The position numbers and the translations under genes are program-made. The notes beneath the pieces were generated by a model. That model did not search any database. It saw only the letters and a list, made by a program, of their open reading frames with translations, and was not told the origin of the DNA. Positions 17,841-26,488 of a DNA stretch of 64,000 bases are shown in pieces (the stretch's first letter is position 1; each line of letters begins with the position of its first letter). Source of the stretch: Aquabacterium sp. OR-4 (GTDB lineage: Bacteria; Pseudomonadota; Gammaproteobacteria; Burkholderiales; Burkholderiaceae_C); the NCBI RefSeq assembly GCF_025290835.2, contig NZ_JAOCQD020000002.1, positions 1,302,001-1,366,000 on the forward strand, written 5' to 3'.

Positions 17841-19004
17841 ATGCCCAAGCACACCCACCGCCAGCTGCAGTTCAGCACCCAGACCGACCCCGACACCGGC
17901 ACCCGCGTGACCCGGCTCACGCCGTCCGACGTGACCTGCCATCGCAACTACTTCTACCAGAAGTGCTTCACCCAGGATGGCGGCAAGCTGCTCTTCGGCG
18001 GCGAGTTCGGCCCCGGCAGCGACTGGAACTACCACCTGCTCGACCTGCACACCGGCGACTGCCTGCAGCTCACCGACCAGCCCGACGAGAACACCTTCGG
18101 CGGCTTCCTGAGCCCCGACGACAAGCACCTGTACTTCGTGCGCGCCAAGCGCCAGCTGATCCGGCTGGACCTGGCCACGCTGGCCGAAGACGTGGTCTAC
18201 GTGGTGCCCGACGGCTGGGTGGGCTACGGCACCTGGGTCAGCAACAGCGCCTGCACCAAGATGGTCGGCATCGAGATCGCCGCCGAGGACTGGTTCGCGC
18301 TCGACACCTGGGAGAAGTTCAATGCCATGTTCCACACCCAGCCGCGCTGCCGGCTGTTCAGCGTCGACCTCAGCGGCCCCCACCAGGGCCGGCGCAACCT
18401 GATCCTCGAGCAGAAGGGCTGGCTGGGCCATCCGCAGTACCGGCCCTTTGACGACCACACCGTGGCCTACTGCCACGAGGGCCCGCACGACCTGATCGAC
18501 GCGCGCATGTGGTTCATCAACGAAGACGGCACCCAGCGCCGCTGCGGCAAGCCGCACGCCGACGGCGAGAGCTGCACCCACGAGTTCTGGGTGCCCGACG
18601 GCAGCGCGATGATCTACGTGAGCTACCGCCACGACTCGCCCGAACGCTTCATCTGCAGCCTTGACCCGGTGACGCTGGAGAACCGGGTGCTCACCGCCAT
18701 GCCGCCCTGCTCGCACCTGATGAGCAACCACGACGGCACGCTGATCGTTGGCGACGGCTGCGGCCAGGTCAGCAACGACAGCAGCGCCAGCAATGCCATG
18801 CTGACCGGTGACCCCTACCTGCACCTGTTCGATCTCAAGGCCGGCAGCACGCGCCGCATCGCGCGCCACGACAGCAGCTGGGGCGTCTACAAGGGCGACC
18901 GCCAGGTCACCCACCCGCACCCCAGCTTCACGCCCGACCAGAAGGGCGTGCTGTTCAGCTGCGACAAGGCCGGTGAGCCCGGCCTGTTCCTGGCCGAGCT
19001 GTGA
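17841..19004 (+). CDS. ogl: Oligogalacturonate lyase (PL22)
   Basis: Cytoplasmic lyase of 387 residues, almost the same length as known Ogl proteins (about 388). It splits digalacturonate and short unsaturated oligomers to 5-keto-4-deoxyuronate. There is no signal peptide, as expected. The seven-bladed propeller shows repeated strands, and the manganese site Q-x-x-H-x-H is visible as QVTHPH (Gln355, His358, His360); an earlier His in CTHEFW is the likely fourth ligand. The start at 17841 gives the conserved N-terminus (MPKHTHRQLQFSTQTD). It overlaps the following methylesterase gene by ATGA-type coupling (four bases). Confidence 0.93.
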   Translation: MPKHTHRQLQFSTQTDPDTGTRVTRLTPSDVTCHRNYFYQKCFTQDGGKLLFGGEFGPGSDWNYHLLDLHTGDCLQLTDQPDENTFGGFLSPDDKHLYFVRAKRQLIRLDLATLAEDVVYVVPDGWVGYGTWVSNSACTKMVGIEIAAEDWFALDTWEKFNAMFHTQPRCRLFSVDLSGPHQGRRNLILEQKGWLGHPQYRPFDDHTVAYCHEGPHDLIDARMWFINEDGTQRRCGKPHADGESCTHEFWVPDGSAMIYVSYRHDSPERFICSLDPVTLENRVLTAMPPCSHLMSNHDGTLIVGDGCGQVSNDSSASNAMLTGDPYLHLFDLKAGSTRRIARHDSSWGVYKGDRQVTHPHPSFTPDQKGVLFSCDKAGEPGLFLAEL

Positions 19005-20761
19005 TGCAGCGGCCGGCGCCCGCCCAGCCACCGCTGCGGCGCAGCGGCCGGCGGCGCCTGCTGGCCTGGGTGCTGGCCTGCGGCGTGGCGGGTGTGCTGG
19101 CCGGCCTGGCGCGGCCGGCGCGCGCCCTGGGCCCGGCCCCGGCCCCGGCGCCTGCACCAGGCCCTGCCGCAGCCGCCACGCCGGCCACGCCGGCCACCCC
19201 GGCCACCCCGGGCATCCCGGGCACAGCGGCGCCCCCGGCCGGCGCCGGCCGACCCCAGCTCAGCGCAGCGCAGGCGGCGGCGCATGGGCGCCAGCAGGTG
19301 CTGGCCCTGGCCGGGCCGCTGGGCGCCCTGCAGCGCGACGACTGGGACCCGCTGGCCGACCGGCTGATCACCGGCAGCACCGAGCCGGCACAGTGGCACT
19401 ACCAGGTGGATGGCGCACGGCCCGCGGCCGCCGATGGCCGGCAGCGTTTTGCCACCGTGCAGGCGGCCGTCCAGCAGGCCCACCGCGATGTGCTGGCCGG
19501 CCGCCACGCCGGCACGGCGCGGCTGTACATCGGCATTGCACCGGGCCTGTACCCCGAGGTGCTGGTGGTGCCGGCCACGCCCATCCCGCTCACGCTGTGG
19601 GGCCGCGGCGCCACGCCGGCCGAGGTGCGCATCGAGGCCGGCCTGCATGCCCGCATGCCCGGGCCGCGCCTGGCGGCGCTGCTGGCGCCGGTGTTCGGTG
19701 CCGCCGATGCCCACCCCGACATCGCCGCACCCTGGCTGGCCTGCCGCCAGCGCGAGCTCATCGGCACCGATTGCAGCGCCACGCTGCGCGTGCGCAACCA
19801 CGGCTTCCAGCTGCGCGGCGTGACCGTGGCCAACCGCTTCCAGCTCGACCAGCCCGGCCCCGGCCAGCAGGCGGTGGCCCTGGTCAGCGACGGCGCCGAC
19901 CGCGTGCACCTCGAGCAGGTGCAGCTGTTCGGCTGGCAGGACACGCTGTACCTGCGCGGCCCCGCCGATCGCCTGGTGCGCGTGGCCGTGCACCGCAGCC
20001 TGGTGGCCGGCGATGTCGACTTCATCTTCGGCAATGCGCTGGCCTGGATCGGCCGCTCGGAGATCCGCTACCGGCCCAGCCGGCCGGCCGCACCCGGCGA
20101 TGCAGGCAACGCCAGCCACACCCCGCGCCAGGGCTGGATCGCCGCCCCCAGCACCTCGTGGCGCGCACCGCACGGCTTTGTGTTCGACGACTGCGACTTC
20201 ACCAGCGAGGGCGCGGCCGATGCCCCGGCCGGCACAGGCACGGCCACGGGCCCGGCCAGCACAGGCACGGCCACGGGCCCGGCCAGCACAGGCACGGCCA
20301 CGGGCCCGGCCAGCACCGGTGGGGCCAGCGGCCGCGTGCACCTGGCCCGCCAGTGGTTCATCGGCGCGCGCTGCAGCCCCTTTGGCCGCGCCACGGCCGA
20401 GCAGCCCAATGGCGCGCGCTGCGTGCCCGAGCCGGCGCTGGCCGCCGGCGCCACGCTGCCCGCCCAAGGCCTGCGCCTGGCCGCCAGCAGCCTCGAGGCC
20501 GTGGGCCGCATGGTGGTGATGCACTCGCGCCTGGGCCCGCACCTGCACCCCAGCCAGCCCTGGGCCGACTGGAGCAGCCAGCCCGAGCACCCGGCCTACC
20601 GCCCGGTGCTGCCCGACAGCGAGCGCTGGTGGCAGCTGCTGCAGGCCGCCGGCCACGAGCCCGCGCAGTGGGGCTGGGTGCGGCCTGCACCAGCGCAGGC
20701 CTGGCTGGCGGAATATCGCAACATCCTGAGCGAAACGCGCGCCGAGACGGCGCGACAATGA
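19001..20761 (+). CDS. Pectin methylesterase CE8, PemB-like
   Basis: An exported CE8 esterase of 586 residues that removes methyl groups from pectin or methylated oligomers. A hydrophobic N-terminal helix (LLAWVLACGVAGVLAGLA) after an Arg-rich stretch could be a signal peptide or anchor; a Pro/Ala/Thr linker follows (residues about 42-85). Catalytic motifs are WQDTLYL (Gln313, Asp314) and GDVDFIFG (Asp340); the 26-residue spacing is wider than the roughly 20 in the CE8 half of the fusion enzyme and resembles PemB/YbhC types. ARQW near the C-terminal third fits the conserved Arg-x-Trp. A loop contains three perfect 9-residue repeats. Its presence beside ogl and tog suggests action on oligomers in the periplasm or at the outer membrane. 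Confidence 0.87.
   Translation: MMQRPAPAQPPLRRSGRRRLLAWVLACGVAGVLAGLARPARALGPAPAPAPAPGPAAAATPATPATPATPGIPGTAAPPAGAGRPQLSAAQAAAHGRQQVLALAGPLGALQRDDWDPLADRLITGSTEPAQWHYQVDGARPAAADGRQRFATVQAAVQQAHRDVLAGRHAGTARLYIGIAPGLYPEVLVVPATPIPLTLWGRGATPAEVRIEAGLHARMPGPRLAALLAPVFGAADAHPDIAAPWLACRQRELIGTDCSATLRVRNHGFQLRGVTVANRFQLDQPGPGQQAVALVSDGADRVHLEQVQLFGWQDTLYLRGPADRLVRVAVHRSLVAGDVDFIFGNALAWIGRSEIRYRPSRPAAPGDAGNASHTPRQGWIAAPSTSWRAPHGFVFDDCDFTSEGAADAPAGTGTATGPASTGTATGPASTGTATGPASTGGASGRVHLARQWFIGARCSPFGRATAEQPNGARCVPEPALAAGATLPAQGLRLAASSLEAVGRMVVMHSRLGPHLHPSQPWADWSSQPEHPAYRPVLPDSERWWQLLQAAGHEPAQWGWVRPAPAQAWLAEYRNILSETRAETARQ
20234..20314 (+). repeat. Three perfect 27-bp tandem repeats inside the pectin methylesterase gene
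   Basis: Three identical, in-frame 27-bp units (20234-20260, 20261-20287, 20288-20314) encode the peptide TGTATGPAS three times, followed by a decayed partial copy. They sit in a loop between the DDCDF and ARQWF parts of the esterase, so copy number can change without breaking the frame. Confidence 0.95.
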
Positions 20762-20765
20762 GCTT

Positions 20766-20780
20766 CGAAACAGCATTTCA
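20766..20780. promoter_or_regulatory. KdgR-like operator before kdgR
   Basis: CGAAACAGCATTTCA contains GAAA-N5-TTTC and matches the GAAAC and TTCA halves, at the same spacing, of the site between kdgF and kduD. It lies 14 bases before the preferred kdgR start at 20794, an autoregulation position. It also falls inside the short in-frame extension from the ATG at 20758. Recognition by KdgR is inferred. Confidence 0.5.
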
Positions 20781-20793
20781 AAGAAATCGAGCC

Positions 20794-21618
20794 ATGGACG
20801 ACGACGCTCTCGACAGCCGGCAACCCGAATCGGTGGCCGCGGTACTCAAGGTGTTCGCGATCCTGCAGGCACTGGGCGAAAGCGCCGAGACCGGCGTGTC
20901 CGACCTGTCGGTGCGCCTGGCCATGCCCAAGGCCACGGTCTACCGCTTTCTGCAGACCATGAAGACCCTGGGCTTCGTGCGCCAGGACGGCGACAGCGAG
21001 CGTTACGGCCTGGCCATGCGCATGTTCGAGCTGGGCACCAAGGCGCTGCAGTACCCCGAGCTGGTGGAACTGGCCAAGCACCCGATGCAGATGCTGGCCG
21101 ACCGCACCGGCGAAACGGTGCACCTGGGCATGCTGATCGACAGCGAGATCATCTACGTGCACAAGGTCGATTCGCGCCACATGCTGGGCATGTACTCGCG
21201 CGTGGGCCGGCGCGCGCCGCTGCACTGCACCGCCATCGGCAAGGTGCTGATGGCCTGGGAGCACCCCGAGCGCCGCGAACTGATCCTCGACGGCGCCAGC
21301 TTCCAGCGCTTTCGCGACAAGACCATCGTTGATCGCCAGGACTACCTGGCCGAGCTCGACCGCGTGCGCAGCCAGGGCTTCGGCGAGGACCGCGAGGAGT
21401 TCGACGACCACATCCGCTGCCTGGGCGTGCCCATCTTCGACCGGCTCAACCAGCCGGTGGCCGGGCTGTCGGTGTCGTTTCCCACCTTCCGCTACGACGA
21501 GGCGCGCGCGCCCGAGCTGGTGGCCATGCTCACGCAGGCCAGCCGGCAGGTGTCGCAAGGCCTGGGCTGCACGCAGTTTCCGCTCGACCCGGCCGACGCC
21601 GGCAGCCGCCGGCGCTGA
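20794..21618 (+). CDS. kdgR: IclR-family pectin regulator KdgR
   Basis: Transcription regulator of 274 residues closely resembling enterobacterial KdgR, which represses pectin genes until 2-keto-3-deoxygluconate binds. The N-terminal winged helix covers about 1-75 (PESVAAVLKVFAILQALGE, KATVYRFLQTMKTLGFV), followed by the IclR effector domain (YVHKVDS, MYSRVGRRAPLHCTAIGKVLMAW, GLSVSFPTFR). The start at 20794 lines up with the KdgR N-terminus; an ATG at 20758, overlapping the methylesterase stop, would add 12 residues. Being at the end of the ogl-pme run and carrying its own operator-like dyad, it probably controls this locus. Confidence 0.88.
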   Translation: MDDDALDSRQPESVAAVLKVFAILQALGESAETGVSDLSVRLAMPKATVYRFLQTMKTLGFVRQDGDSERYGLAMRMFELGTKALQYPELVELAKHPMQMLADRTGETVHLGMLIDSEIIYVHKVDSRHMLGMYSRVGRRAPLHCTAIGKVLMAWEHPERRELILDGASFQRFRDKTIVDRQDYLAELDRVRSQGFGEDREEFDDHIRCLGVPIFDRLNQPVAGLSVSFPTFRYDEARAPELVAMLTQASRQVSQGLGCTQFPLDPADAGSRRR

Positions 21619-21666
21619 GCCGGCCTGCCCCAGGCCCTGCCGCCCCGCCCGCCAACCCCCTGGCCC

Positions 21667-22536
21667 ATGCCCCAGCCGCCGATGCGCGCCCCTGACCCGA
21701 CCCCACCCCTGCGCCTGAACCGCCTGCTGCTCACCGGCGCCGGCGGCGGCATCGGCCGTCAGCTGCGGCCGCGGCTGCGCGCGCACTGCGCGGCGCTGCG
21801 GGTGTCCGACATCGGCCCGCTGGGCGAGGCCGCGCCGGGCGAAGAGCTGGCCCCCTGCCGGCTGGAAGACCGCGCCGCGGTCGAGGCCCTGCTGCAGGGC
21901 GTGGACGCCGTGGTGCACCTGGGCGGCATCTCGGTCGAAGACCGCTGGCAGCCGATCCTCGAGGCCAACATCGTCGGCGTCTATCACCTGTACGAAGCGG
22001 CGCGCCGTCAGGGCGTCAAGCGCATCGTGTTTGCCAGCAGCAACCATGTCACCGGCTTCTACGGCCAGCACGAGACCATCGACGCGCTGGCGCCGCCGCG
22101 CCCCGACGGCCTGTACGGCGTCAGCAAGGCCTTTGGCGAAACCCTGTCGCGCCTGTACTGGGATCGTTACGGCATCCAGACCGTGTGCCTGCGCATCGGC
22201 AGCGTCACGCCCGCGCCCGAGAACCGGCGCATGCTGGCCACCTGGCTGAGCATCGACGACCTCGAGCGCCTGGTGCTGGCCAGCCTGCGCACGCCGGTGG
22301 CCGGCCACAGCATCGTGTTCGGCATGAGCGACAACAGCGTGCGCTGGTGGGACAACCGCCACGCCGCCCACATCGGCTACCGGCCGCAAGACACCAGCGA
22401 GGCCTGGCGCGCCCAGGTCGAGGCGGCCGAGCCGCCCTGGCTGGACGCCGCCAACCCGGTGGTGGCCTGCCAGGGCGGCCGCTTCGTGCGCCTGGGCCCC
22501 TGCGACGACGAACCCGCTGCGCCGGCCGGCGGCTGA
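21667..22536 (+). CDS. udh: Uronate dehydrogenase (NAD-dependent)
   Basis: Extended SDR of 289 residues that would oxidise D-galacturonate (or glucuronate) to the aldaro-lactone, the first step of the oxidative route. Visible motifs: GAGGGIGR for NAD near residue 25, SSNHVTGFYG with the substrate-contacting Ser/Asn/His, and the catalytic YGVSK (Tyr150, Lys154). It has about 15 more residues at the N-terminus than typical Udh (about 265-275), so an internal ATG at 21682 may be the true start. Flanked by kdgR upstream and a TRAP transporter and lactonase downstream, which fits import and oxidation of free galacturonate. Confidence 0.88.
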   Translation: MPQPPMRAPDPTPPLRLNRLLLTGAGGGIGRQLRPRLRAHCAALRVSDIGPLGEAAPGEELAPCRLEDRAAVEALLQGVDAVVHLGGISVEDRWQPILEANIVGVYHLYEAARRQGVKRIVFASSNHVTGFYGQHETIDALAPPRPDGLYGVSKAFGETLSRLYWDRYGIQTVCLRIGSVTPAPENRRMLATWLSIDDLERLVLASLRTPVAGHSIVFGMSDNSVRWWDNRHAAHIGYRPQDTSEAWRAQVEAAEPPWLDAANPVVACQGGRFVRLGPCDDEPAAPAGG

Positions 22537-22672
22537 ACCCCTGCCCTTGACCCACCGGGGCGGCCGCGGCCGCCCGCTGCATCCGCTTCCTGCGGGGCCG
22601 GCCTGACGCCGGCACTCGCGCCCCCCCCAGGGTCAGCGCCCTCTGCGCGGCCCGGCCCCCAGGAGACCTGCC

Positions 22673-23662
22673 ATGTTGTTCCCCGCCCGCCGGCCCGCGC
22701 TGGCCGCTGCCGCCCTGTCTGCCCTGTGCAGCCTGTTTGCCACCGGCGCCGCGCAGGCGGCCGAGTTGCGCTCGGCCGATGTGCACAACGCCGACGACTA
22801 CCCCACCGTGGCCGCCGTGCGCCACATGAGCACGCTGCTCGAGAAGGCCAGCGGCGGCAAGCACAAGATCAAGGTCTTCAACAAGGGCGCGCTGGGCACC
22901 GAAAAGGAGACCATCGACCAGGTCAAGATCGGCGCGCTGGACCTCACCCGCGTGAACATCAGCCCGATGAACGCGGTGTGCCCGCTGACCCAGGTGCCGA
23001 CCATGCCCTTCCTGTTTCGCTCGGTCGAGCACATGCGCCATGCGCTCGACGGCCCGGTGGGCGACGAGATCCTCAAGAGCTGCGAAGGCGCCGGCTTCAT
23101 CGGCCTGGCCTTCTACGACTCGGGCGCGCGCAGCATCTATGCCAAGAAGCCGATCAAGAGCGTGGCCGACGCCAAGGGCCTGAAGATCCGCGTGCAGCAA
23201 AGCGATCTGTGGGTGGCCCTGGTCGGCGCGATGGGCGCCAACCCCACGCCCATGCCCATTGGCGAGGTCTACACCGGCCTGAAGACCGGCCTGATCGATG
23301 CCGCCGAGAACAACCTGCCCAGCTTTGACGGCTTCAAGCATGTGGAGGCGGTGAAGTTCTACGCCAAGACCGAGCACTCGATGGCGCCCGAGATGCTGCT
23401 GATGAGCAAGCTGGTCTGGGACAAGCTGCCCAAGGCCGAGCAGGACATGGTGCGCGCCGCGGCCAAGGCCTCGGTGGCCTTCCAGCGCCAGAAGTGGGAC
23501 GAGCAGGAGGCCAAGTCGCTGGCCGCCGTCAAGGCCCAGGGCGGCCAGGTGGTCGATGTCGACAAGGCCTCGTTCCAGGCCGTGATGGGCCCGGTCTACG
23601 ACAAGTTCATGACCACGCCTGAGCACAAGCGCCTGGTCAAGGCCGTGCAGGACACCAAGTAA
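22673..23662 (+). CDS. dctP: TRAP transporter solute-binding protein DctP-type
   Basis: Periplasmic binding protein of 329 residues with a clear signal peptide (ends near GAAQA) and a good ribosome site (AGGAGA). DctP-family features: [19 protein letters not shown], then the [11 protein letters not shown] segment whose Arg binds the ligand carboxylate, and NLPSF near the pocket. It would capture an acidic sugar, most likely galacturonate given udh upstream and the lactonase downstream. The gap before it (22537-22672) has a GC-only palindrome at 22558-22575 but no obvious promoter. Confidence 0.87.
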   Translation: MLFPARRPALAAAALSALCSLFATGAAQAAELRSADVHNADDYPTVAAVRHMSTLLEKASGGKHKIKVFNKGALGTEKETIDQVKIGALDLTRVNISPMNAVCPLTQVPTMPFLFRSVEHMRHALDGPVGDEILKSCEGAGFIGLAFYDSGARSIYAKKPIKSVADAKGLKIRVQQSDLWVALVGAMGANPTPMPIGEVYTGLKTGLIDAAENNLPSFDGFKHVEAVKFYAKTEHSMAPEMLLMSKLVWDKLPKAEQDMVRAAAKASVAFQRQKWDEQEAKSLAAVKAQGGQVVDVDKASFQAVMGPVYDKFMTTPEHKRLVKAVQDTK

Positions 23663-23684
23663 CTCCGGCGGACGGGCGCGCACG

Positions 23685-24174
23685 ATGTACACGCAGTTCT
23701 GCGCCGGGCTGTCCCGGCTGTGCCTGATGGCGGCGGTGGCCCTGCTGCTGGCGGTGGTGCTGAGCGTGCAGTGGCAGGTGTTCGGCCGCTACGTGCTCAA
23801 CGACACGCCCACCTGGGCCGAGGCCGTGGCCCTGCTGGGCGTATTGTTCGTCACCGCGCTGGGCCTGGCGGTGGGCGTGCGCGATGCCGGCCACGTGGGC
23901 CTGGAGTCGATGGTGGCGCTGCTGCCCGAGGCCTGGCAGCGCCGCATCGAGCTGCTGATCCATGCCCTGGTGGGCCTGTTCGGCGCGCTGATGTGCCATG
24001 GCGGCTGGACCCTGGGCCGCCGCCAAGTGGGGCGAAAAAAAGCCCATGCTGCCGGTACCCGACGGCATCGACTATGTGCCGCTGATCATCGCCGGCGCCT
24101 TGATCGTGCTGTTCTCCATCGAGCACATCCTGGCCAACCTGCGCGGCAGCGTGGTGGAGCCATCGTGGAACTGA
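23685..24174 (+). pseudogene. dctQ: TRAP transporter small permease DctQ, frameshifted
   Basis: Four-helix small permease of a TRAP importer. The first frame from 23685 gives about 110 good residues (three helices, WQVFGRYVLND, GHVGLESMV, up to GGWTL). After that, the correct continuation is in the next frame: AKWGEKKPMLPVPDGIDY and a fourth helix (VPLIIAGALIVLFSIEHI) ending in a TGA at 24172-24174. Removing one G from the GGG at 24014-24016 restores a continuous 162-residue protein reading TLAAAKWGEKK. As given, the broken frame runs straight into dctM and would make a 590-residue hybrid. It could be a real mutation or a base-call error. Confidence 0.85.
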
Positions 24175-25457
24175 CCGTCTTGGGAGTCTCGTTCGCGGCC
24201 CTGCTGCTGCTGGGCGTGCCGGTGGCCTTTGCCATCGGCCTGTCGTCGGTGGCCACCATCCTGGCCGCCGGCCTGCCGATGGCCGTCGTCTTCCAGAAGA
24301 TGGTGGGCGGCATGCAGGTGTTCAGCTTTCTGGCCATCCCGTTTTTCGTGTTCGCCGGCGAGCTGATGCTCTACGGCGGCATCGCCGAGCGCATCGTGCG
24401 CCTGGCCAACAGCCTGGTGGGCCATGTGCGCGGCGGCCTGGGCATGAGCAATGTGCTGGGCTGCACGCTGTTCGGCGGCATCGTCGGCAGCCCGGTGGCC
24501 GATGTCTCGGCCATGGGCAGCGTGATGATCCCGCTGATGAAGAAGCAGGGCTACGACGCCGACTACGCGGTCAACGTCACCACCCATGCGGCGCTGGTGG
24601 GGGCGTTGATGCCCACCTCGCACAACCTGATCCTGTTCACGCTGGCCACCTCAGGCATCGCCTCGGTCAGCGTGATGGGGCTGATCCTGGCCGGCGTGCT
24701 GCCGGCGCTGCTGCTCACGCTGTGCAACCTGGGCGCCGCCTGGTGGGTGGCGCGCCGGCGCGGCTATGCCACGCAGGGCGAGTTTCCGGGCTGGGCGGCG
24801 GTGGCGGTGGCCTTTGCCGCCTCGCTGCCCGGGCTGCTGGTGGTGGCCATCATCCTGGGCGGCATCCTGAGCGGCCTGTTCACCGCCACCGAGTCGGCCG
24901 CGGTGGCCGTGGGCTGGGCGCTGCTGGTCACCGTGGGCGTGTACCGCTCGCTGAGCTGGGCGCACTTTCTGAAGGCCTGCGCCAAGGCCTGCAAGACCAC
25001 CGGCGTGGTGCTGCTGCTGATCGGCATCTCGGCGGCCTTCGGCTACTTTCTGGCGCTGTACGAGGTGCCGCAGAAAACCGGCGCGCTGATGCAGTCGCTG
25101 TCGAGCGACCCGTGGGTGATCTTCCTGCTGATCAACGTGCTGCTGTTCGTGCTGGGCACCTTTCTGGACATGGCGCCCACCATCCTGATCTGCACGCCGA
25201 TCTTCCTGCCCATTGCCCAGCAGTTCGGCATGGACCCGCTGCAGTTCGGCATCGTGATGCTGATCAACTGCGCGCTGGGCCTGAACACGCCACCGGTGGG
25301 CACGGTGCAGTTCGTGGGCTGCGCCATCGGCGGCATCTCGGTGGGCCAGGTGATGCGCTCGATCTGGCCGTTCTACGGTGCCATGGGCCTGTGCCTGGCC
25401 CTGGTGACCTATGTGCCGGCCTTCTCGACCTGGCTGCCCGCGCTGATGTTGAAATGA
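24165..25457 (+). CDS. dctM: TRAP transporter large permease DctM
   Basis: Large membrane subunit of about 430 residues and 12 helices that carries the substrate with sodium. A GTG start at 24165 overlaps the dctQ end by ten bases, the usual arrangement; the length matches DctM. Typical features: GVPVAFAIGLSS, GGIVGSPVADVSAMGSVMIPLM, FTATESAAVAVGWALLV and GLNTPPVGTVQF near the C-terminus. It is joined to the lactonase gene by an ATGA overlap. If the dctQ shift is genuine, a DctQ remnant may be fused to this protein. Confidence 0.9.
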   Translation: MELTVLGVSFAALLLLGVPVAFAIGLSSVATILAAGLPMAVVFQKMVGGMQVFSFLAIPFFVFAGELMLYGGIAERIVRLANSLVGHVRGGLGMSNVLGCTLFGGIVGSPVADVSAMGSVMIPLMKKQGYDADYAVNVTTHAALVGALMPTSHNLILFTLATSGIASVSVMGLILAGVLPALLLTLCNLGAAWWVARRRGYATQGEFPGWAAVAVAFAASLPGLLVVAIILGGILSGLFTATESAAVAVGWALLVTVGVYRSLSWAHFLKACAKACKTTGVVLLLIGISAAFGYFLALYEVPQKTGALMQSLSSDPWVIFLLINVLLFVLGTFLDMAPTILICTPIFLPIAQQFGMDPLQFGIVMLINCALGLNTPPVGTVQFVGCAIGGISVGQVMRSIWPFYGAMGLCLALVTYVPAFSTWLPALMLK

Positions 25458-26473
25458 GCGCCACGATGACCACGCCCCCGCTCAGCCTGCAGCACGGCCC
25501 GGCCGTGCCCTTTGTGCCCAGCACGCGCTACCCCGACCCCGCCATCGAGCTGCTGCACCCCGGCTTTGCGGCGCTGCGGGTCTACAGCAGCGGGGTCGAG
25601 CAGCTGGCCAGTGGCTGCCGCTGGGCCGAGGGGCCGCAGTGGTTTGGCGACCACCGCTGCCTGCTGTGGAGCGACATCCCCAACAACCGCATCCTGCGCT
25701 GGGACGCCGCCACCGGCGCGGTGACGCCGTTTCGCACCCCATCCCAGCATGCCAACGGCCTGGCACGCGATGCCCAGGGCCGGCTGCTGGCCTGCGAGCA
25801 CCACACCCGCCGTGTGACGCGCACCGAACACGACGGCCGCATCACCGTGCTGGCCGCCACCATCGACGGCACGCCGGGCGGCCCTCGGCTGAACTCGCCC
25901 AACGACATCGTCTGCCAGCGCGACGGCACGGTGTGGTTCACCGACCCCGAGTTCGGCATCCACGGCTGGTGGGAGGGCGAGCCCGGCACGCCGGCGCCGC
26001 ACCAGGGCGTGTACCGCATCGACGCCGCCAGCGGCCACCTGAGCTGCCCGATCACCGAGCCGGCCGGCCCCAACGGCCTGGCCTTCAGCCCTGACGAGCG
26101 CGTGCTCTACGTGGTGGAAAGCCGGGCCACGCCCACGCGCAAGATCTGGGCATGGGATGTCGGGCCGGGCGGTGCGCTCGGCAACAAGCGTCTGCACATC
26201 GACGCCGACGGCCCCGGCGCCTTCGACGGCATCGCGGTCGATGTGGACGGGCGCATCTGGGCCGGTCTGGGCTCCGACGGCAGCCCCGGCGCGGCCAGCG
26301 CCGGCCTCGACGGCGTGCGTTGCTACGACCGCGACGGCCGGCCCATCGGCCACATCCACCTGCCCGAGCGCTGCGCCAACCTGTGTTTTGGCGGCGAGCG
26401 GCGCAACCGGCTGTTCATGGCCGCCAGCCACTCGCTGTACACGCTGGCGCTCAACACCCAGGGCGCGGCCTGA
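25454..26473 (+). CDS. SMP-30/gluconolactonase-family aldarolactonase
   Basis: A 339-residue six-bladed propeller of the SMP-30 family with no signal peptide. Metal-site features are visible: CRWAEGPQW (Glu), RLNSPNDIV (Asn and Asp) and FDGIAVDVDG (Asp). Being coupled to the TRAP transporter and close to udh, it most likely opens the galactaro-lactone made by Udh to galactarate (the role of UxuL/Gli-type lactonases). A second ATG at 25466 is possible. It ends the plus-strand pectin unit and faces the chemoreceptor gene across 15 bases. Confidence 0.82.
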   Translation: MSATMTTPPLSLQHGPAVPFVPSTRYPDPAIELLHPGFAALRVYSSGVEQLASGCRWAEGPQWFGDHRCLLWSDIPNNRILRWDAATGAVTPFRTPSQHANGLARDAQGRLLACEHHTRRVTRTEHDGRITVLAATIDGTPGGPRLNSPNDIVCQRDGTVWFTDPEFGIHGWWEGEPGTPAPHQGVYRIDAASGHLSCPITEPAGPNGLAFSPDERVLYVVESRATPTRKIWAWDVGPGGALGNKRLHIDADGPGAFDGIAVDVDGRIWAGLGSDGSPGAASAGLDGVRCYDRDGRPIGHIHLPERCANLCFGGERRNRLFMAASHSLYTLALNTQGAA

Positions 26474-26488
26474 CAGGTCGTCAGGCCG

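Noticed and set aside
18887..20776. 629-codon minus-strand frame opposite the pectin methylesterase
   Set aside because: Antisense shadow; the plus-strand frame has the catalytic motifs and is coupled to its neighbours.
23685..25457. Natural 590-residue DctQM fusion
   Set aside because: The joining segment (about 50 residues) is an out-of-frame reading of the real DctQ end, which is present intact in the next frame and overlaps a normal dctM start.
26469..26485. Terminator hairpin between the lactonase and chemoreceptor genes
   Set aside because: CCTGAC/GTCAGG gives only a 6-bp stem with no T-run, too weak to call.
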